The translations under genes and the position numbers were made by a program. The notes below the pieces were generated by a model. That model saw only the letters and a list, made by a program, of their open reading frames with translations, had not been told where the DNA came from and did not search any database. A stretch of 64,000 bases of DNA from Marinobacter antarcticus (GTDB taxonomy: Bacteria; Pseudomonadota; Gammaproteobacteria; Pseudomonadales; Oleiphilaceae): positions 434,001-498,000 of the forward strand of contig NZ_FRAQ01000002.1 of assembly GCF_900142385.1 (NCBI RefSeq). The letters run 5' to 3'. Of the stretch, positions 46,087 to 54,991 are shown piece after piece (position 1 is the first letter of the stretch; each line of letters opens with the position of its first letter).

Positions 46087-46102
46087 TTAAGGCTGCTGTC
46101 AG
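46087..46102 (+). promoter_or_regulatory. TTAAG-N6-GTCAG repeat before the ferric-reductase-like gene
   Basis: TTAAG at 46087-46091 and GTCAG at 46098-46102 are spaced 11 bases apart. The stretch TTAAGGCTGCTGTCAGGTTA is nearly the same as the plus-strand box before the response regulator (TTCAGGCTGCGGTCAGTTAA at 38376-38395). It lies 44-59 bases before the gene start, a usual place for an OmpR-family activator. Confidence 0.6.
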
Positions 46103-46145
46103 GTTAACCCTGCAGAATTCAAACAAACCCAGTCGGAGTTTATTC

Positions 46146-47432
46146 GTGCCCAACATGCGTGTCAGTGTTGCCCTTTTTCTGCTTTTGGCGGTTCAGCTCA
46201 GTTTCTGGACCCCAGGGCTTAGTTATGAGCAGTTACTGACGCTCAGCGGGTACCTTGCCATCAATTTCATGTCCATCACCATGGTGCTGGCGACCCGACC
46301 CGGATGGCTGGAATCCCCGTTGGCTGGTCTGGACAAAATGTATCAGCTGCATAAATGGACCGGCATTCTGGCCGTCATTTTTGCGCTGGCGCACTGGCTG
46401 ATCGAAATGGCGGATGATGCCCTCGAAGCCCTGTTCGGTAATGACCGCAGCTTGAAGGAAGCAAATTTTTCGGGCTTGCTGGACAGTCTTCAGGATGGCG
46501 CTGAAGATCTTGGCGAGCCGGGCCTGTATCTGCTGGTGTTTCTGGTTGTCATTACCCTGATCCGTTGGGTGCCCTTTGGCTACTGGCGTTACCTGCATCG
46601 GGTGATGCCCCTGATTTATCTGGCACTGGTCGCCCATGCAGTGTTGTTGGCACCACTGCAATGGTGGCAACAACCCACCGGCTGGCTGATGGCACTGTTA
46701 ATGGTGGCTGGTGTCACCGCCAGCCTGCAATCACTGACCGGAAAAATCGGAAGCAGTCGTCGCTACAAAGGGCTGGTTCAGGCCGTCAAGCAAACATCAG
46801 CTAACATCACAGAGGTCGTCTGTGACATGGGCAGGCAGTGGCCCGGCCATCGCGCCGGGCAGTTTGCCCTGGTAACATTCGATCGGATCGAAGGGGCACA
46901 TCCTTTCAGCCTGTCCTGTGCTGACAATGCCAGCGGGCAGCTCAGTTTTCAGATCAAGGCCCTGGGGGACTACACCCGCAAGATCCCGCAGCAGCTACGC
47001 AGTGGACAGGCAGTTACACTCGAAGGCCCCTATGGTCGCTTTAATCTCGATGGCGGCAGAAAAAATGCGCAGCAGATCTGGGTGGCAGGTGGCATAGGTA
47101 TCACACCGTTTCTCGCTGCACTGGAAAACCGGCTGATCAATACCGAGCAAGCACATCCTGCGGTCACACTTTATTACTGCAGCGCTGGAGCGGCGAGTGA
47201 TCCAATGGTGATGCGTCTGCTAAAACTGACGGAGCAACTTCCGGACATATCACTGCACATCCATGACAGCCTGCAGGGACAGCGATTGACCGCGAACCAA
47301 CTGCAGATCCATGCCCATAGGGTGGACATCTGGTTTTGCGGGCCGGAAGGCTTGGCAAAAGCCTTGCGAAGCGGACTGAAGCAACGGTCCATGTCATTAC
47401 GCTTTCATCAGGAAATTTTTGAATTTCGTTGA
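46146..47432 (+). CDS. Ferric-reductase-like transmembrane flavoprotein
   Basis: The 428-residue protein has about six membrane helices in the first 200 residues (ferric-reductase/NOX-type domain with paired His at LHKWTG and LAHWLIE in one region and RVMPLIYLALVAHAV in another, the likely heme ligands). A FAD-binding barrel (RAGQFALVTFDRIEGAHPFS) and a NAD-binding domain (WVAGGIGITPFLAAL and FCGPEGLAKAL) follow. Such proteins carry electrons across the membrane to ferric iron or other acceptors. The start is GTG with a GGAG site; ATG 46155 is an alternative. The response-regulator box upstream links it to the PepSY module. Confidence 0.85.
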   Translation: MPNMRVSVALFLLLAVQLSFWTPGLSYEQLLTLSGYLAINFMSITMVLATRPGWLESPLAGLDKMYQLHKWTGILAVIFALAHWLIEMADDALEALFGNDRSLKEANFSGLLDSLQDGAEDLGEPGLYLLVFLVVITLIRWVPFGYWRYLHRVMPLIYLALVAHAVLLAPLQWWQQPTGWLMALLMVAGVTASLQSLTGKIGSSRRYKGLVQAVKQTSANITEVVCDMGRQWPGHRAGQFALVTFDRIEGAHPFSLSCADNASGQLSFQIKALGDYTRKIPQQLRSGQAVTLEGPYGRFNLDGGRKNAQQIWVAGGIGITPFLAALENRLINTEQAHPAVTLYYCSAGAASDPMVMRLLKLTEQLPDISLHIHDSLQGQRLTANQLQIHAHRVDIWFCGPEGLAKALRSGLKQRSMSLRFHQEIFEFR

Positions 47433-47566
47433 AACAGGGATCGTCTTTCAACCTCGGTCACTGACGGACCGCTGTTGTTTGGCAACATACAGACCGACGT
47501 CGCATGCAGGCGCAGTCTCATCAATTGAAAACTGGCAGAAACCCTGCCAACAAGGAGCAGACTATA

Positions 47567-47905
47567 ATGAGCAAACATCGTGGAACACAATTTCTGAGCA
47601 TTGCCTTGATCAGCCTTGCGTTGTTGACGGCCTGCAACAAGCCCCCTGGAAATTTCGAAGGTATACAGCGGACCACCTCGAACGCCGCCAACGTAGCTGA
47701 TGCGGACGTGACGAAAAACGTCAAAAAAGCTTTGCAGGGAGACGTCGCTCTGAATGGCTTTGATATTAACGTGACCACGCGTAAAGGTGATGTGCGTCTG
47801 GTTGGCGTCCTCGACACACAGAGGCAAATCGATACTGCTATAAAACTCACTCAAGGAGCGGACGGCTTCCATACTCTCAATAATGAGTTGACCCTCAAGA
47901 AGTGA
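47567..47905 (+). CDS. BON-domain lipoprotein
   Basis: This 112-residue protein starts at ATG 47567 behind AAGGAG. It has a lipobox-type signal (LLTAC, Cys near residue 24), so the mature form is probably anchored to a membrane. The remainder is one BON domain (VKKALQGDVALNGFDINVTTRKGDVRLVGVLDTQRQIDTA), known from OsmY and other periplasmic stress proteins, which bind phospholipids. No partner is apparent in the neighbourhood. Confidence 0.85.
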   Translation: MSKHRGTQFLSIALISLALLTACNKPPGNFEGIQRTTSNAANVADADVTKNVKKALQGDVALNGFDINVTTRKGDVRLVGVLDTQRQIDTAIKLTQGADGFHTLNNELTLKK

Positions 47906-48048
47906 GCTAGCTTCCGCCTTGGTTAATTTGTAATTCACACAAAAGCAGATTTGTTCTACGCTGGCAGCGCCAAATATGTGCAATTAGCCGAAGCCGCAAT
48001 CGCCTTTGCGTTGGCGAAAATGGTCCATAAAATGACTTGGCGATCCTG

Positions 48049-49506
48049 ATGATGGCGTTGTTCAATGTATTGCCTGTTGTTCAGATTCTTGGGTTTCTGC
48101 TGATTCTGCTCAGCTTTCTGATGACACTGCCAGTGAACCTGCTGATGTTCGGTGACACGCCGGATTGGCAGGCGTTTGTGACGTCGGCAAGTATCTGTTT
48201 CGTGGTTGGTTTGCTTTGTTTCTTCAGTGTCGGTCGAAAACGTCACGCGCTCAAGCAACGGCAGATGTTTATCCTGACCGTGTCGGCATGGGTTGTTATT
48301 CCGTTGTTTTCGAGCTTGCCATTGTTGCTCAGTGATCTGAAGCTCAGCATTACGGATGCGTTTTTCGAGAGCATTTCCGGTGTAACAACCACTGGCTCTA
48401 CAGTGCTGAGCGGCCTTGATAGTTTGCCTTACGATATTCTGCTTTGGCGCTCCATTATGCAGTGGATGGGCGGCATCGGAATCATTGGCATGGCTGTGGC
48501 GATTCTGCCATTTTTGAGAATCGGTGGTATGCGACTGTTTGCCACGGAATCGTCAGAGTGGACTGAGAAAGCGGTGCCCCGGACAAACCGCCTGGCCCAA
48601 GGTCTGGTGTTTAGCTACCTTGCACTGACCTTTAGTTGCATTCTGGTCTATTGGACACTGGGGATGGACCTCTTCAACGCAGTAAATCACGCGTTAACCA
48701 CCGTTTCCACCGGCGGCTATTCGACTTCAGATAGCTCGATGGGGCAGTTTGACGAGCTTCCAATCCTGTTCGCGTCGTCCATTTTCATGATGCTCGGCGC
48801 CATTCCATTTTTTCTGTTTGTTCGGCTACTGAATGGCCATGCAAAACCGCTGCTAAAGGACCGCCAGGTTCACTTTTTCCTCAAGTTCTTGTTAGTGGTG
48901 GCAGCGATGATAGCCATCTATCGTGTAGTGAAGGAGGGGACTGTTCCACTAGATGCCTTTGTTCATGCGTTGTTCAACGTGACCTCCGTCGTTACTACCA
49001 CCGGGTATGCCTCTCAGGATTACTCGCTCTGGGGACCATTCGTGGTTGTTGTGTTCTTTTTCCTGACGTTTGTGGGTGGTTGTTCGGGTTCGACCAGCGG
49101 CGGCATGAAAATCTTCCGGTTTCAGTTGTCCATGCTGCTTTTAAGGGAGCAGGTGCTTCGGCTTCTGCACCCGAATGCAGTGATGACGAGATACTATAAC
49201 GGGCGAATTATCAGTGATGAGATTGTGGCCTCCAGTGTTGCGTTTTCATTCATTTTCCTCGCAACACTGGCCGTGGTCGCTGCGATTCTTGCTGCACTGG
49301 GGTTGGACCTCGTTACGAGCTTAACGGGAGCTGCGACAGCTTTGGCTAACGTCGGGCCAGGGCTCGGCGACACCATAGGCCCCGCCGGTAATTTTCAAAC
49401 GTTACCGGATGCGGCGAAATGGGTCCTGATGGTGGCTATGTTGCTGGGGCGGCTGGAGTTGCTTAGTGTGTTCGTGATGTTTTCGCCGCATTTTTGGCGT
49501 AGTTAG
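48049..49506 (+). CDS. trkH: Potassium uptake protein TrkH
   Basis: TrkH is the K+-conducting inner-membrane subunit of the Trk system, usually driven by the peripheral protein TrkA. The 485-residue protein has four repeated pore loops with TTTGS, STGGYS, TTTGYA and ANVGPG filters, and about ten membrane segments. ATG 48049 is my choice; TTG 48037 in the same frame is possible. No trkA lies nearby, and no clear ribosome site is seen. Confidence 0.9.
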   Translation: MMALFNVLPVVQILGFLLILLSFLMTLPVNLLMFGDTPDWQAFVTSASICFVVGLLCFFSVGRKRHALKQRQMFILTVSAWVVIPLFSSLPLLLSDLKLSITDAFFESISGVTTTGSTVLSGLDSLPYDILLWRSIMQWMGGIGIIGMAVAILPFLRIGGMRLFATESSEWTEKAVPRTNRLAQGLVFSYLALTFSCILVYWTLGMDLFNAVNHALTTVSTGGYSTSDSSMGQFDELPILFASSIFMMLGAIPFFLFVRLLNGHAKPLLKDRQVHFFLKFLLVVAAMIAIYRVVKEGTVPLDAFVHALFNVTSVVTTTGYASQDYSLWGPFVVVVFFFLTFVGGCSGSTSGGMKIFRFQLSMLLLREQVLRLLHPNAVMTRYYNGRIISDEIVASSVAFSFIFLATLAVVAAILAALGLDLVTSLTGAATALANVGPGLGDTIGPAGNFQTLPDAAKWVLMVAMLLGRLELLSVFVMFSPHFWRS

Positions 49507-49596
49507 TGTGATTTCATAGAACCCTGAGTAAGTATACAGCTCGCAGTACGGCGGCAATGATTTTTGTAGGCAAATGGCACTTTGCGAGAAAGGGCA

Positions 49597-50931
49597 TTAA
49601 ACAGAGATTTCGATTCGTACTTTCAAACCTCCTTTTGACCCATTTGCAAAGAAGACCTGGCCTCCATACCGAACGACTATCTCGCGGACAATAGCAAGGC
49701 CAAGTCCATGCCCCGGAGTTTGCTCATCGAGCCGTCGCCCTCTCTGTCCCAAGTGCACCCATTCACCTTCTGAAACCCCAGACCCGTCGTCAGTTACGAT
49801 GATCTGCGCCAAACCATCATGTTGTTCTAAAGAAAGTTCAACGCATTCTGCGGACCATTTTCCGGCATTATCGAGTAAATTTCCCAATATTTCGTTCAGA
49901 TCATGCGCCTCAATTGGCCAGCGAAATTCCTCAGTGAGTGACGTTGATAGTTCGAATGACTTTTCCGGGTAAAGCCGGCCCAGCATCCACAGAAGATCAC
50001 GGGCTTGCTTCACCGGGTAGGCGCTTTTACCTACCTGTGGCCCGGCAAACTGGCTGCGCCGCATTTCCGCTTCCAACTGCTTGTCGATATCGCTTAGTCG
50101 CGATCCCATCTCATATCTCAGGTCATTATCAAGTGGCCGGCTGGTATCTTCGAGAACCTGTCTAACGGCCGCAATGGGCGTTTTGACACTGTGAGACAGA
50201 TTTGCGAGCGCTTCCCGGGAGCGCTCAAGCCGTTGATCCAGAGAATCAAGCAGTTGATTGAGTTGTTGCACCAATGGCCGGAACTCTTCAGGAGCCTGTG
50301 CGTTGATCCGGGATATTTCGCCGCTCTGTAATCGTTTGAGAGCGGCCTGGAGCGAGACAACAGGCCGCATTGACAGGTTAATGCCAAACCAGATAATCCC
50401 CACAAGCAAAAAGATCAGCAAGATCGATACGATCGCTGTCCATGCATGCAGTTCTGCCTGGCTGTTTTGTAGCGCCCCCATGTCTTCTGAGACGATTACC
50501 GTAATAGGAATGCCTTTTACAGAAAATGATTTTCGGTAGGCGAGAATGTCGGAAGGCGCGTTGGATATCTTCGAATTGTTTACTCTAATACTTTTCTGCT
50601 CATCAGATTGCAGCAAGGGGCTCAACAACGGGTACCAGGATTGCGGAGATATGACCGTTTGGTCCGGGGACTTGATGGCAAAGGCATGGTGAAATACCTC
50701 CTCAAAATAATCGCCGGTCTGAAGCATGTTTAATTGACCTTCGGCTTGGCGAATATGATGCTCCAGGAAGGCCACTTCGTCTTTCAGGCGGCTTTCTACA
50801 AACTCCCGGGACATCCTTTCCAGAAGTAGCCCGTGTACAAGCCATGCAATAGCCATCAGGCCAATGCCCGCTGGTAACAACAGGAGTAGAAGCGCACCTT
50901 TTACCGATACAGGCTTTTTAAACAGCGTCAT
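49597..50931 (-). CDS. Sensor histidine kinase, PhoQ-like, of the copper island
   Basis: This 444-residue kinase has two membrane helices (about 12-35 and 165-188) around a periplasmic sensor of about 130 residues. These are followed by HAMP, an H-box with NLSHSVKTPIAAV and the ATPase motifs NLLDNAGKW and GHGLGLAIVRE. PhoQ-like kinases with the KTP version of the H-box sense divalent cations or peptides. The neighbouring copper genes make metal sensing likely, but the sensor domain does not show a recognised metal motif. It overlaps its response regulator by 14 bases. Confidence 0.87.
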   Translation of the reverse strand: MTLFKKPVSVKGALLLLLLPAGIGLMAIAWLVHGLLLERMSREFVESRLKDEVAFLEHHIRQAEGQLNMLQTGDYFEEVFHHAFAIKSPDQTVISPQSWYPLLSPLLQSDEQKSIRVNNSKISNAPSDILAYRKSFSVKGIPITVIVSEDMGALQNSQAELHAWTAIVSILLIFLLVGIIWFGINLSMRPVVSLQAALKRLQSGEISRINAQAPEEFRPLVQQLNQLLDSLDQRLERSREALANLSHSVKTPIAAVRQVLEDTSRPLDNDLRYEMGSRLSDIDKQLEAEMRRSQFAGPQVGKSAYPVKQARDLLWMLGRLYPEKSFELSTSLTEEFRWPIEAHDLNEILGNLLDNAGKWSAECVELSLEQHDGLAQIIVTDDGSGVSEGEWVHLGQRGRRLDEQTPGHGLGLAIVREIVVRYGGQVFFANGSKGGLKVRIEISV

Positions 50932-51583
50932 TAAACAGATATCCCTGACCGCGCCGCGTTGCGATGGTCTCCGGCCCGACCAGCTTTCTCAGGCGTCGGA
51001 TATAGGCTTCGATGATATTTTCATTTGGGCTTTCGTTAAGATTGTAAAGCTGCTCCATAAGCTGTTCTTTGGAAAAAATATGACCAGGCCGGCTCATCAG
51101 GCATCGCAGCAGCCGGAATTCCGTGCCGGTTAGACTGTGTTCTGCACCATCTTCGCCTTTCAGGCACTGCCGGTTCTCATCCAGCTCAAAGCGCCCCGCC
51201 TTCAACGACGAGTGAACTCTGCCTTCGCTTCTTCGCATGATGGCGTTCAATCGGGCAATCAGTTCTTCGGTTTGGAAGGGCTTGGCCAAGTAGTCGTCCG
51301 CGCCTGCCTTCAGGCCGTTTACTTTATCTTGCCAGTCCCCCCTGGCAGTCAGTATCAGAACCGGAAAGGTGGCTTTGCTTGCACGCCATTTTCTCAGCAC
51401 GTCCAGGCCATTTCCGTCTGGCAATCCGAGATCCAGCACGCCTGCTTTGTAGTCTTCCTGCTCACCCAGAATAACGGCTTCTTTGGCGGTGCTAGTGACA
51501 TCCACGCTGAAACCGGCTTTCTCAAGCTGACTGGCAAGCCCGTCGGCAAGCAATCGGTCGTCTTCTACCAGCAGTAATCTCAT
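50918..51583 (-). CDS. OmpR-family response regulator of the copper island
   Basis: The 221-residue regulator starts at ATG 51583 behind AAGGAAG. It has a receiver with D51 (VLDLGLPDG), ILTARGDWQDKVNGLKAG and the LAKPF Lys, and a winged helix (SLTGTEFRLLRCLMSRPG, NIIEAYIRRLRKLVG, TRRGQGYLF). It is of the PhoP/QseB kind, and also close to copper regulators such as CopR. Operator-like repeats stand 54 bases upstream of its start on the same strand and on the divergent side, implying autoregulation and control of the cupredoxin/copA operon. Confidence 0.9.
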   Translation of the reverse strand: MRLLLVEDDRLLADGLASQLEKAGFSVDVTSTAKEAVILGEQEDYKAGVLDLGLPDGNGLDVLRKWRASKATFPVLILTARGDWQDKVNGLKAGADDYLAKPFQTEELIARLNAIMRRSEGRVHSSLKAGRFELDENRQCLKGEDGAEHSLTGTEFRLLRCLMSRPGHIFSKEQLMEQLYNLNESPNENIIEAYIRRLRKLVGPETIATRRGQGYLFNDAV

Positions 51584-51636
51584 TTGTTGCTTCCTTCTTT
51601 CAGCCAAATCAGGCCGGTGCAGTGTCGCTGATCAAC

Positions 51637-51687
51637 CTGAATTCAGCCTGAACTGAAAATAGTTCGGTATTTTCAGAAAGAATTCAG
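51637..51687. promoter_or_regulatory. Two divergent TTCAG-N6-TTCAG boxes between regulator and cupredoxin genes
   Basis: The minus-strand box covers 51637-51652 (CTGAA at 51637-51641 and 51648-51652, read as TTCAG on that strand). The plus-strand box covers 51672-51687 (TTCAG at 51672-51676 and 51683-51687). Half-sites are exactly 11 bases apart. One faces the response regulator gene and one the cupredoxin gene. The arrangement equals that at 38345-38391. Confidence 0.65.
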
Positions 51688-51791
51688 GTTGGTGCGCGAT
51701 GGTACCCAGCGTTTTAGCAAAGTACTCACGTTGCCGGACAAGCCCATTGGGTTTTGAGCGCACGCTATGCCATATCACAGGAGAAGGTTTG

Positions 51792-52325
51792 ATGAGTCTA
51801 TCAAAGTTCGTAGTTGCAGCATTAGCCATGTCAGTTTCATTGACTGCTCTGGGAGCCGGAGCCCATGACGATGGCCACGGCCAGGGCGCGACAGCCGGTA
51901 AGTCGGGCAAGGTTTCTGACGTTGGTCGCACTATTAACGTCGAAATGCATGACAACTACTACGAACCTGAGTCCATTCAGGTTAAGCCAGGGGAGACCTT
52001 GCGTTTTGTCGTTTCAAACAAGGGCAATCTGGTGCATGAGTTCAATATTGGCACCCCCACCATGCACGAGGCGCATCAAAAAGAAATGATGATGATGGTT
52101 GAACACGGGGTTATTCAGGGGGGCAAACTCAATCGGGACATGATGGAAATGGATATGGGAAACGGCCATTCCATGAAGCATGACGACCCGAACAGCGTGC
52201 TGTTAGAGCCGGGTGAAAGTAAGGAAGTGGTCTGGACGTTTTCCGAGAAGGGCAGTATTGAATTTGCCTGCAACGTTCCGGGTCATTACCAGGCAGGCAT
52301 GTACGGCGATGTGAATTTTGAGTGA
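51792..52325 (+). CDS. Periplasmic cupredoxin-domain protein
   Basis: The 177-residue protein from ATG 51792 (GGAGAAGG upstream) has a signal peptide (about 1-23, cleavage near GAGA-HD). The cupredoxin domain shows the copper ligands in VHEFNIG (His) and FACNVPGHYQAGM (Cys, His, Met). Between them a Met/His-rich insertion (MHEAHQKEMMMMVEHG and MMEMDMGNGHSMKHDD) gives extra soft-metal binding. It probably binds periplasmic copper. It opens an operon with copA and copB, behind a regulator box. Confidence 0.88.
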   Translation: MSLSKFVVAALAMSVSLTALGAGAHDDGHGQGATAGKSGKVSDVGRTINVEMHDNYYEPESIQVKPGETLRFVVSNKGNLVHEFNIGTPTMHEAHQKEMMMMVEHGVIQGGKLNRDMMEMDMGNGHSMKHDDPNSVLLEPGESKEVVWTFSEKGSIEFACNVPGHYQAGMYGDVNFE

Positions 52326-52406
52326 TTGTCTGCAGACTCCGGGTAACCGAACAGCCCGCTCGAGAGCTTACGCTTCGAGCATTATAAATCAGGTAGTTAG
52401 GAGTAG

Positions 52407-54101
52407 ATGACCATGAAAATGGCCTTTCTTGCAGGCACTTTGGGCCTGCTTTTGCCTGTTATGGGCTTGGCGGGTGAGTACGATCTGACTGTCGACCGGG
52501 TCGAAATCGACACGGGAGACTTTGTCAAAGAGGGTATTGGCTACAACGGCAAATCCCCGGGACCGGTTATGCGCTTCAAGGAAGGCGAAGAGGTTTCCAT
52601 CAATGTGACCAACAACCTTGATGAGATGACTTCGATTCACTGGCACGGTTTGATCCTGCCTTTTAACCAGGATGGCGTGCCCGGTATCAGTTTCACGGGT
52701 ATCAAGCCCGGGGAAACCTTTACCTATAAGTTCCCCATTACCCAGTCGGGCACTTACTGGTTTCACAGCCACTCCGGCTTCCAGGAGCCGGATGGCGCCT
52801 ACGGTGCCATTGTGATTGAACCCGATGGCCGTGAACCGTTTCGTTACGATCGCGATTACGTGGTTCAGCTGACGGACAAGCATCCGCATTCCGGTGATCG
52901 CATCATGCGCAATCTTAAAATGACGGCGGACTACTACAACCGCGAGCAGCAAACCGTCGGCGAATTCTTCTCGGACGTCTCTGAAAACGGTCTGCTGACC
53001 ACCGTGAAGGATCGTATGGCATGGGGTGATATGCGCATGATGAAAGCCGATGTTGAAGACCTGCAGGGCTTCACTGGCCTGATTAACGGCAAAGGCCCCG
53101 ACCAGAACTGGACCGGCATTTTCGATCCGGGAGAGCGGATTCGGCTGCGTTTTATTAACTCTTCAGCAATGACCTATTTCGATGTTCGCATTCCGGGCCT
53201 GGAAATGACCGTCGTGCAGGCGGATGGAAACAATGTTCAGCCGGTCAATGTGGATGAGTTCCGCATTGGTGTGGCAGAAACCTTCGACGTAATCGTGCGG
53301 CCCAGAGAGGCGCAGGCTTTTACGATTTTTGCCGAATCCATGGGGCGTTCAGGGTATGCGAGGGGAACACTGGCGCCTGAGGCGGGAATGGTAGCTGAAG
53401 TGCCAGAGTTGCGCGAAGCGGCCCGATTGACCATGGCAGACATGGGCGCCATGGAAGGCATGGACCACGGCAGCATGGAAGGAATGGAAGGCATGGACCA
53501 CTCCAGCATGGCCGGCATGGATCACTCTAATATGGGCCAGGGTTCAATGATGTCGGCTGGTGGTGCCAGTGATCCCTTTTACGCTGCGGGCAGCGGCCTG
53601 GTTCCAACGGCGGCCAATGGCGGCAAGTTTCTGTCTTATGCCGATCTGAAAGCACAAAGGCCACTTTACGACGAGCGGGAGCCGACCCGGGAAATCGAAC
53701 TGAAACTGACTGGCAACATGGAGCGTTACACCTGGAGCATCAATGGCGTCAAATATGAGGACGCCGATCCGATCCGCCTCAAGTATGGCGAGCGGGTGCG
53801 GTTCAAGTTTGTTAATACAACCATGATGACTCATCCCATGCATCTTCACGGCATGTGGTCCATTCTGGATGTCGGCGCTGGCCAGATGAACCCCGTCAAG
53901 CATACGGTCAGCGTTCAGCCCGGTACTACGGTTTATATGGAAACCGAGGTGGATGCGCCGGGACAGTGGGCCTTCCATTGTCACCTGTCCTACCATGCCG
54001 CAGCGGGGATGTTCCGGAAGATCATTGTTGAGGGCGGCCCGGAAACCACTCAGACCGCTGCTGACGAGGCCTCAATAGACAAAGAAGGAGGCGACGTATG
54101 A
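52407..54101 (+). CDS. copA: CopA-type multicopper oxidase
   Basis: The 564-residue protein oxidises Cu(I) in the periplasm, a step of copper tolerance. Copper-site motifs are SIHWHGL (H78, H80), YWFHSHSGFQ (H120, H122), HPMHLHGMW and HCHLSYHAAAGM with the type-1 Cys, His and Met. A Met/His-rich segment (MDHGSMEGMEGMDHSS, near residues 352-385) offers extra Cu(I) sites as in CopA/CueO. It has a Sec signal peptide rather than a Tat one, which is unusual for CopA. It shares an operon with the cupredoxin and overlaps copB by 4 bases. ATG 52413 is a second possible start. Confidence 0.92.
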   Translation: MTMKMAFLAGTLGLLLPVMGLAGEYDLTVDRVEIDTGDFVKEGIGYNGKSPGPVMRFKEGEEVSINVTNNLDEMTSIHWHGLILPFNQDGVPGISFTGIKPGETFTYKFPITQSGTYWFHSHSGFQEPDGAYGAIVIEPDGREPFRYDRDYVVQLTDKHPHSGDRIMRNLKMTADYYNREQQTVGEFFSDVSENGLLTTVKDRMAWGDMRMMKADVEDLQGFTGLINGKGPDQNWTGIFDPGERIRLRFINSSAMTYFDVRIPGLEMTVVQADGNNVQPVNVDEFRIGVAETFDVIVRPREAQAFTIFAESMGRSGYARGTLAPEAGMVAEVPELREAARLTMADMGAMEGMDHGSMEGMEGMDHSSMAGMDHSNMGQGSMMSAGGASDPFYAAGSGLVPTAANGGKFLSYADLKAQRPLYDEREPTREIELKLTGNMERYTWSINGVKYEDADPIRLKYGERVRFKFVNTTMMTHPMHLHGMWSILDVGAGQMNPVKHTVSVQPGTTVYMETEVDAPGQWAFHCHLSYHAAAGMFRKIIVEGGPETTQTAADEASIDKEGGDV

Positions 54102-54847
54102 GTCGCTGGATATCATTGGTTGCGACCGCTGTATTTGGGCTGAGCGTCATACCGGCAGCGGCCTCCGCTCAAGAGCGGATTCAGGACACCACTGCGCGTA
54201 AAATGCCGCTAAAGGTCTGGGGTGCTCAATTCGAGGAGTTTGAATACCGCTACAGTGACGACGACGAAGAACTTGGGGTATGGAGCGGAGATTTTTTCTA
54301 TGGTACGGACGAGCTGAAAGTCCGTTGGCTGACAAAGGGAGAATACGCCATTGAAGAGCAGGCCTACGAAAAGCTGGAAAATCAGTTGGTCGTGCAGACG
54401 CCTGTTTCTGACTTCTTTGACGCCAAGGCCGGTCTAAGATTTGACACGCCGGATGGCCCTGATCGAACCTATGCAGTTCTCGGGATTGCGGGGCTTGCTC
54501 CTCAGTGGTTTGAAATCGATGCTAATCTGTATGTCAGCAAGGACGGAGACACCTCAACGGAGCTGGATGCAGAATACGAACTCCTGCTGACTAACCACTG
54601 GATTCTTGTGGCCGCTCTGGATGCCAAGGTGGCATTCAGTGAAGACCGGGAGATCGGAGTCGGCAAGGGACTGGTTTCCACAGAAACCGGGCTGCGGTTA
54701 AGCTATGACCTGATCGACCGATCATTCTCTCCCTATATCGGCGTCGTTCATGAGCGCAAATATGCTGACACTGCCGATTTCGTTCGTGCGGAGGGCGGCA
54801 ATGTAGAAGACTGGTTCGCGGTGATTGGGGCAAGACTCTCCTTCTGA
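54098..54847 (+). CDS. copB: Copper resistance outer-membrane protein CopB
   Basis: The 249-residue protein has a signal peptide (about 1-25) and a beta-barrel pattern that ends in a membrane-type C-terminus (WFAVIGARLSF). Typical CopB family text is WSGDFFYGTDELKVRWLTKGE and EFRL-like strands. The usual Met/His-rich N-terminal segment of CopB is missing, so this is a short form. The ATG overlaps the copA stop. It probably binds or exports copper at the outer membrane together with CopA. Confidence 0.86.
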   Translation: MSRWISLVATAVFGLSVIPAAASAQERIQDTTARKMPLKVWGAQFEEFEYRYSDDDEELGVWSGDFFYGTDELKVRWLTKGEYAIEEQAYEKLENQLVVQTPVSDFFDAKAGLRFDTPDGPDRTYAVLGIAGLAPQWFEIDANLYVSKDGDTSTELDAEYELLLTNHWILVAALDAKVAFSEDREIGVGKGLVSTETGLRLSYDLIDRSFSPYIGVVHERKYADTADFVRAEGGNVEDWFAVIGARLSF

Positions 54848-54991
54848 TCCGGGTTGGTGACAAAGCCTCATAGCGGTCTTTTTAAAGGATTGGCCGGAAG
54901 CCAGGGAGAAGTATTTTCGATCTATAGATGAGCAAGATTTGAGTAACGTTTTGGCGAATGTCTAAAAATTTGACGCTGGCGAGTAGACTTT

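Noticed and set aside
54848..54960. Possible terminator after copB (short stem then T-stretch near 54885)
   Set aside because: The stem does not pair well enough to support the call.
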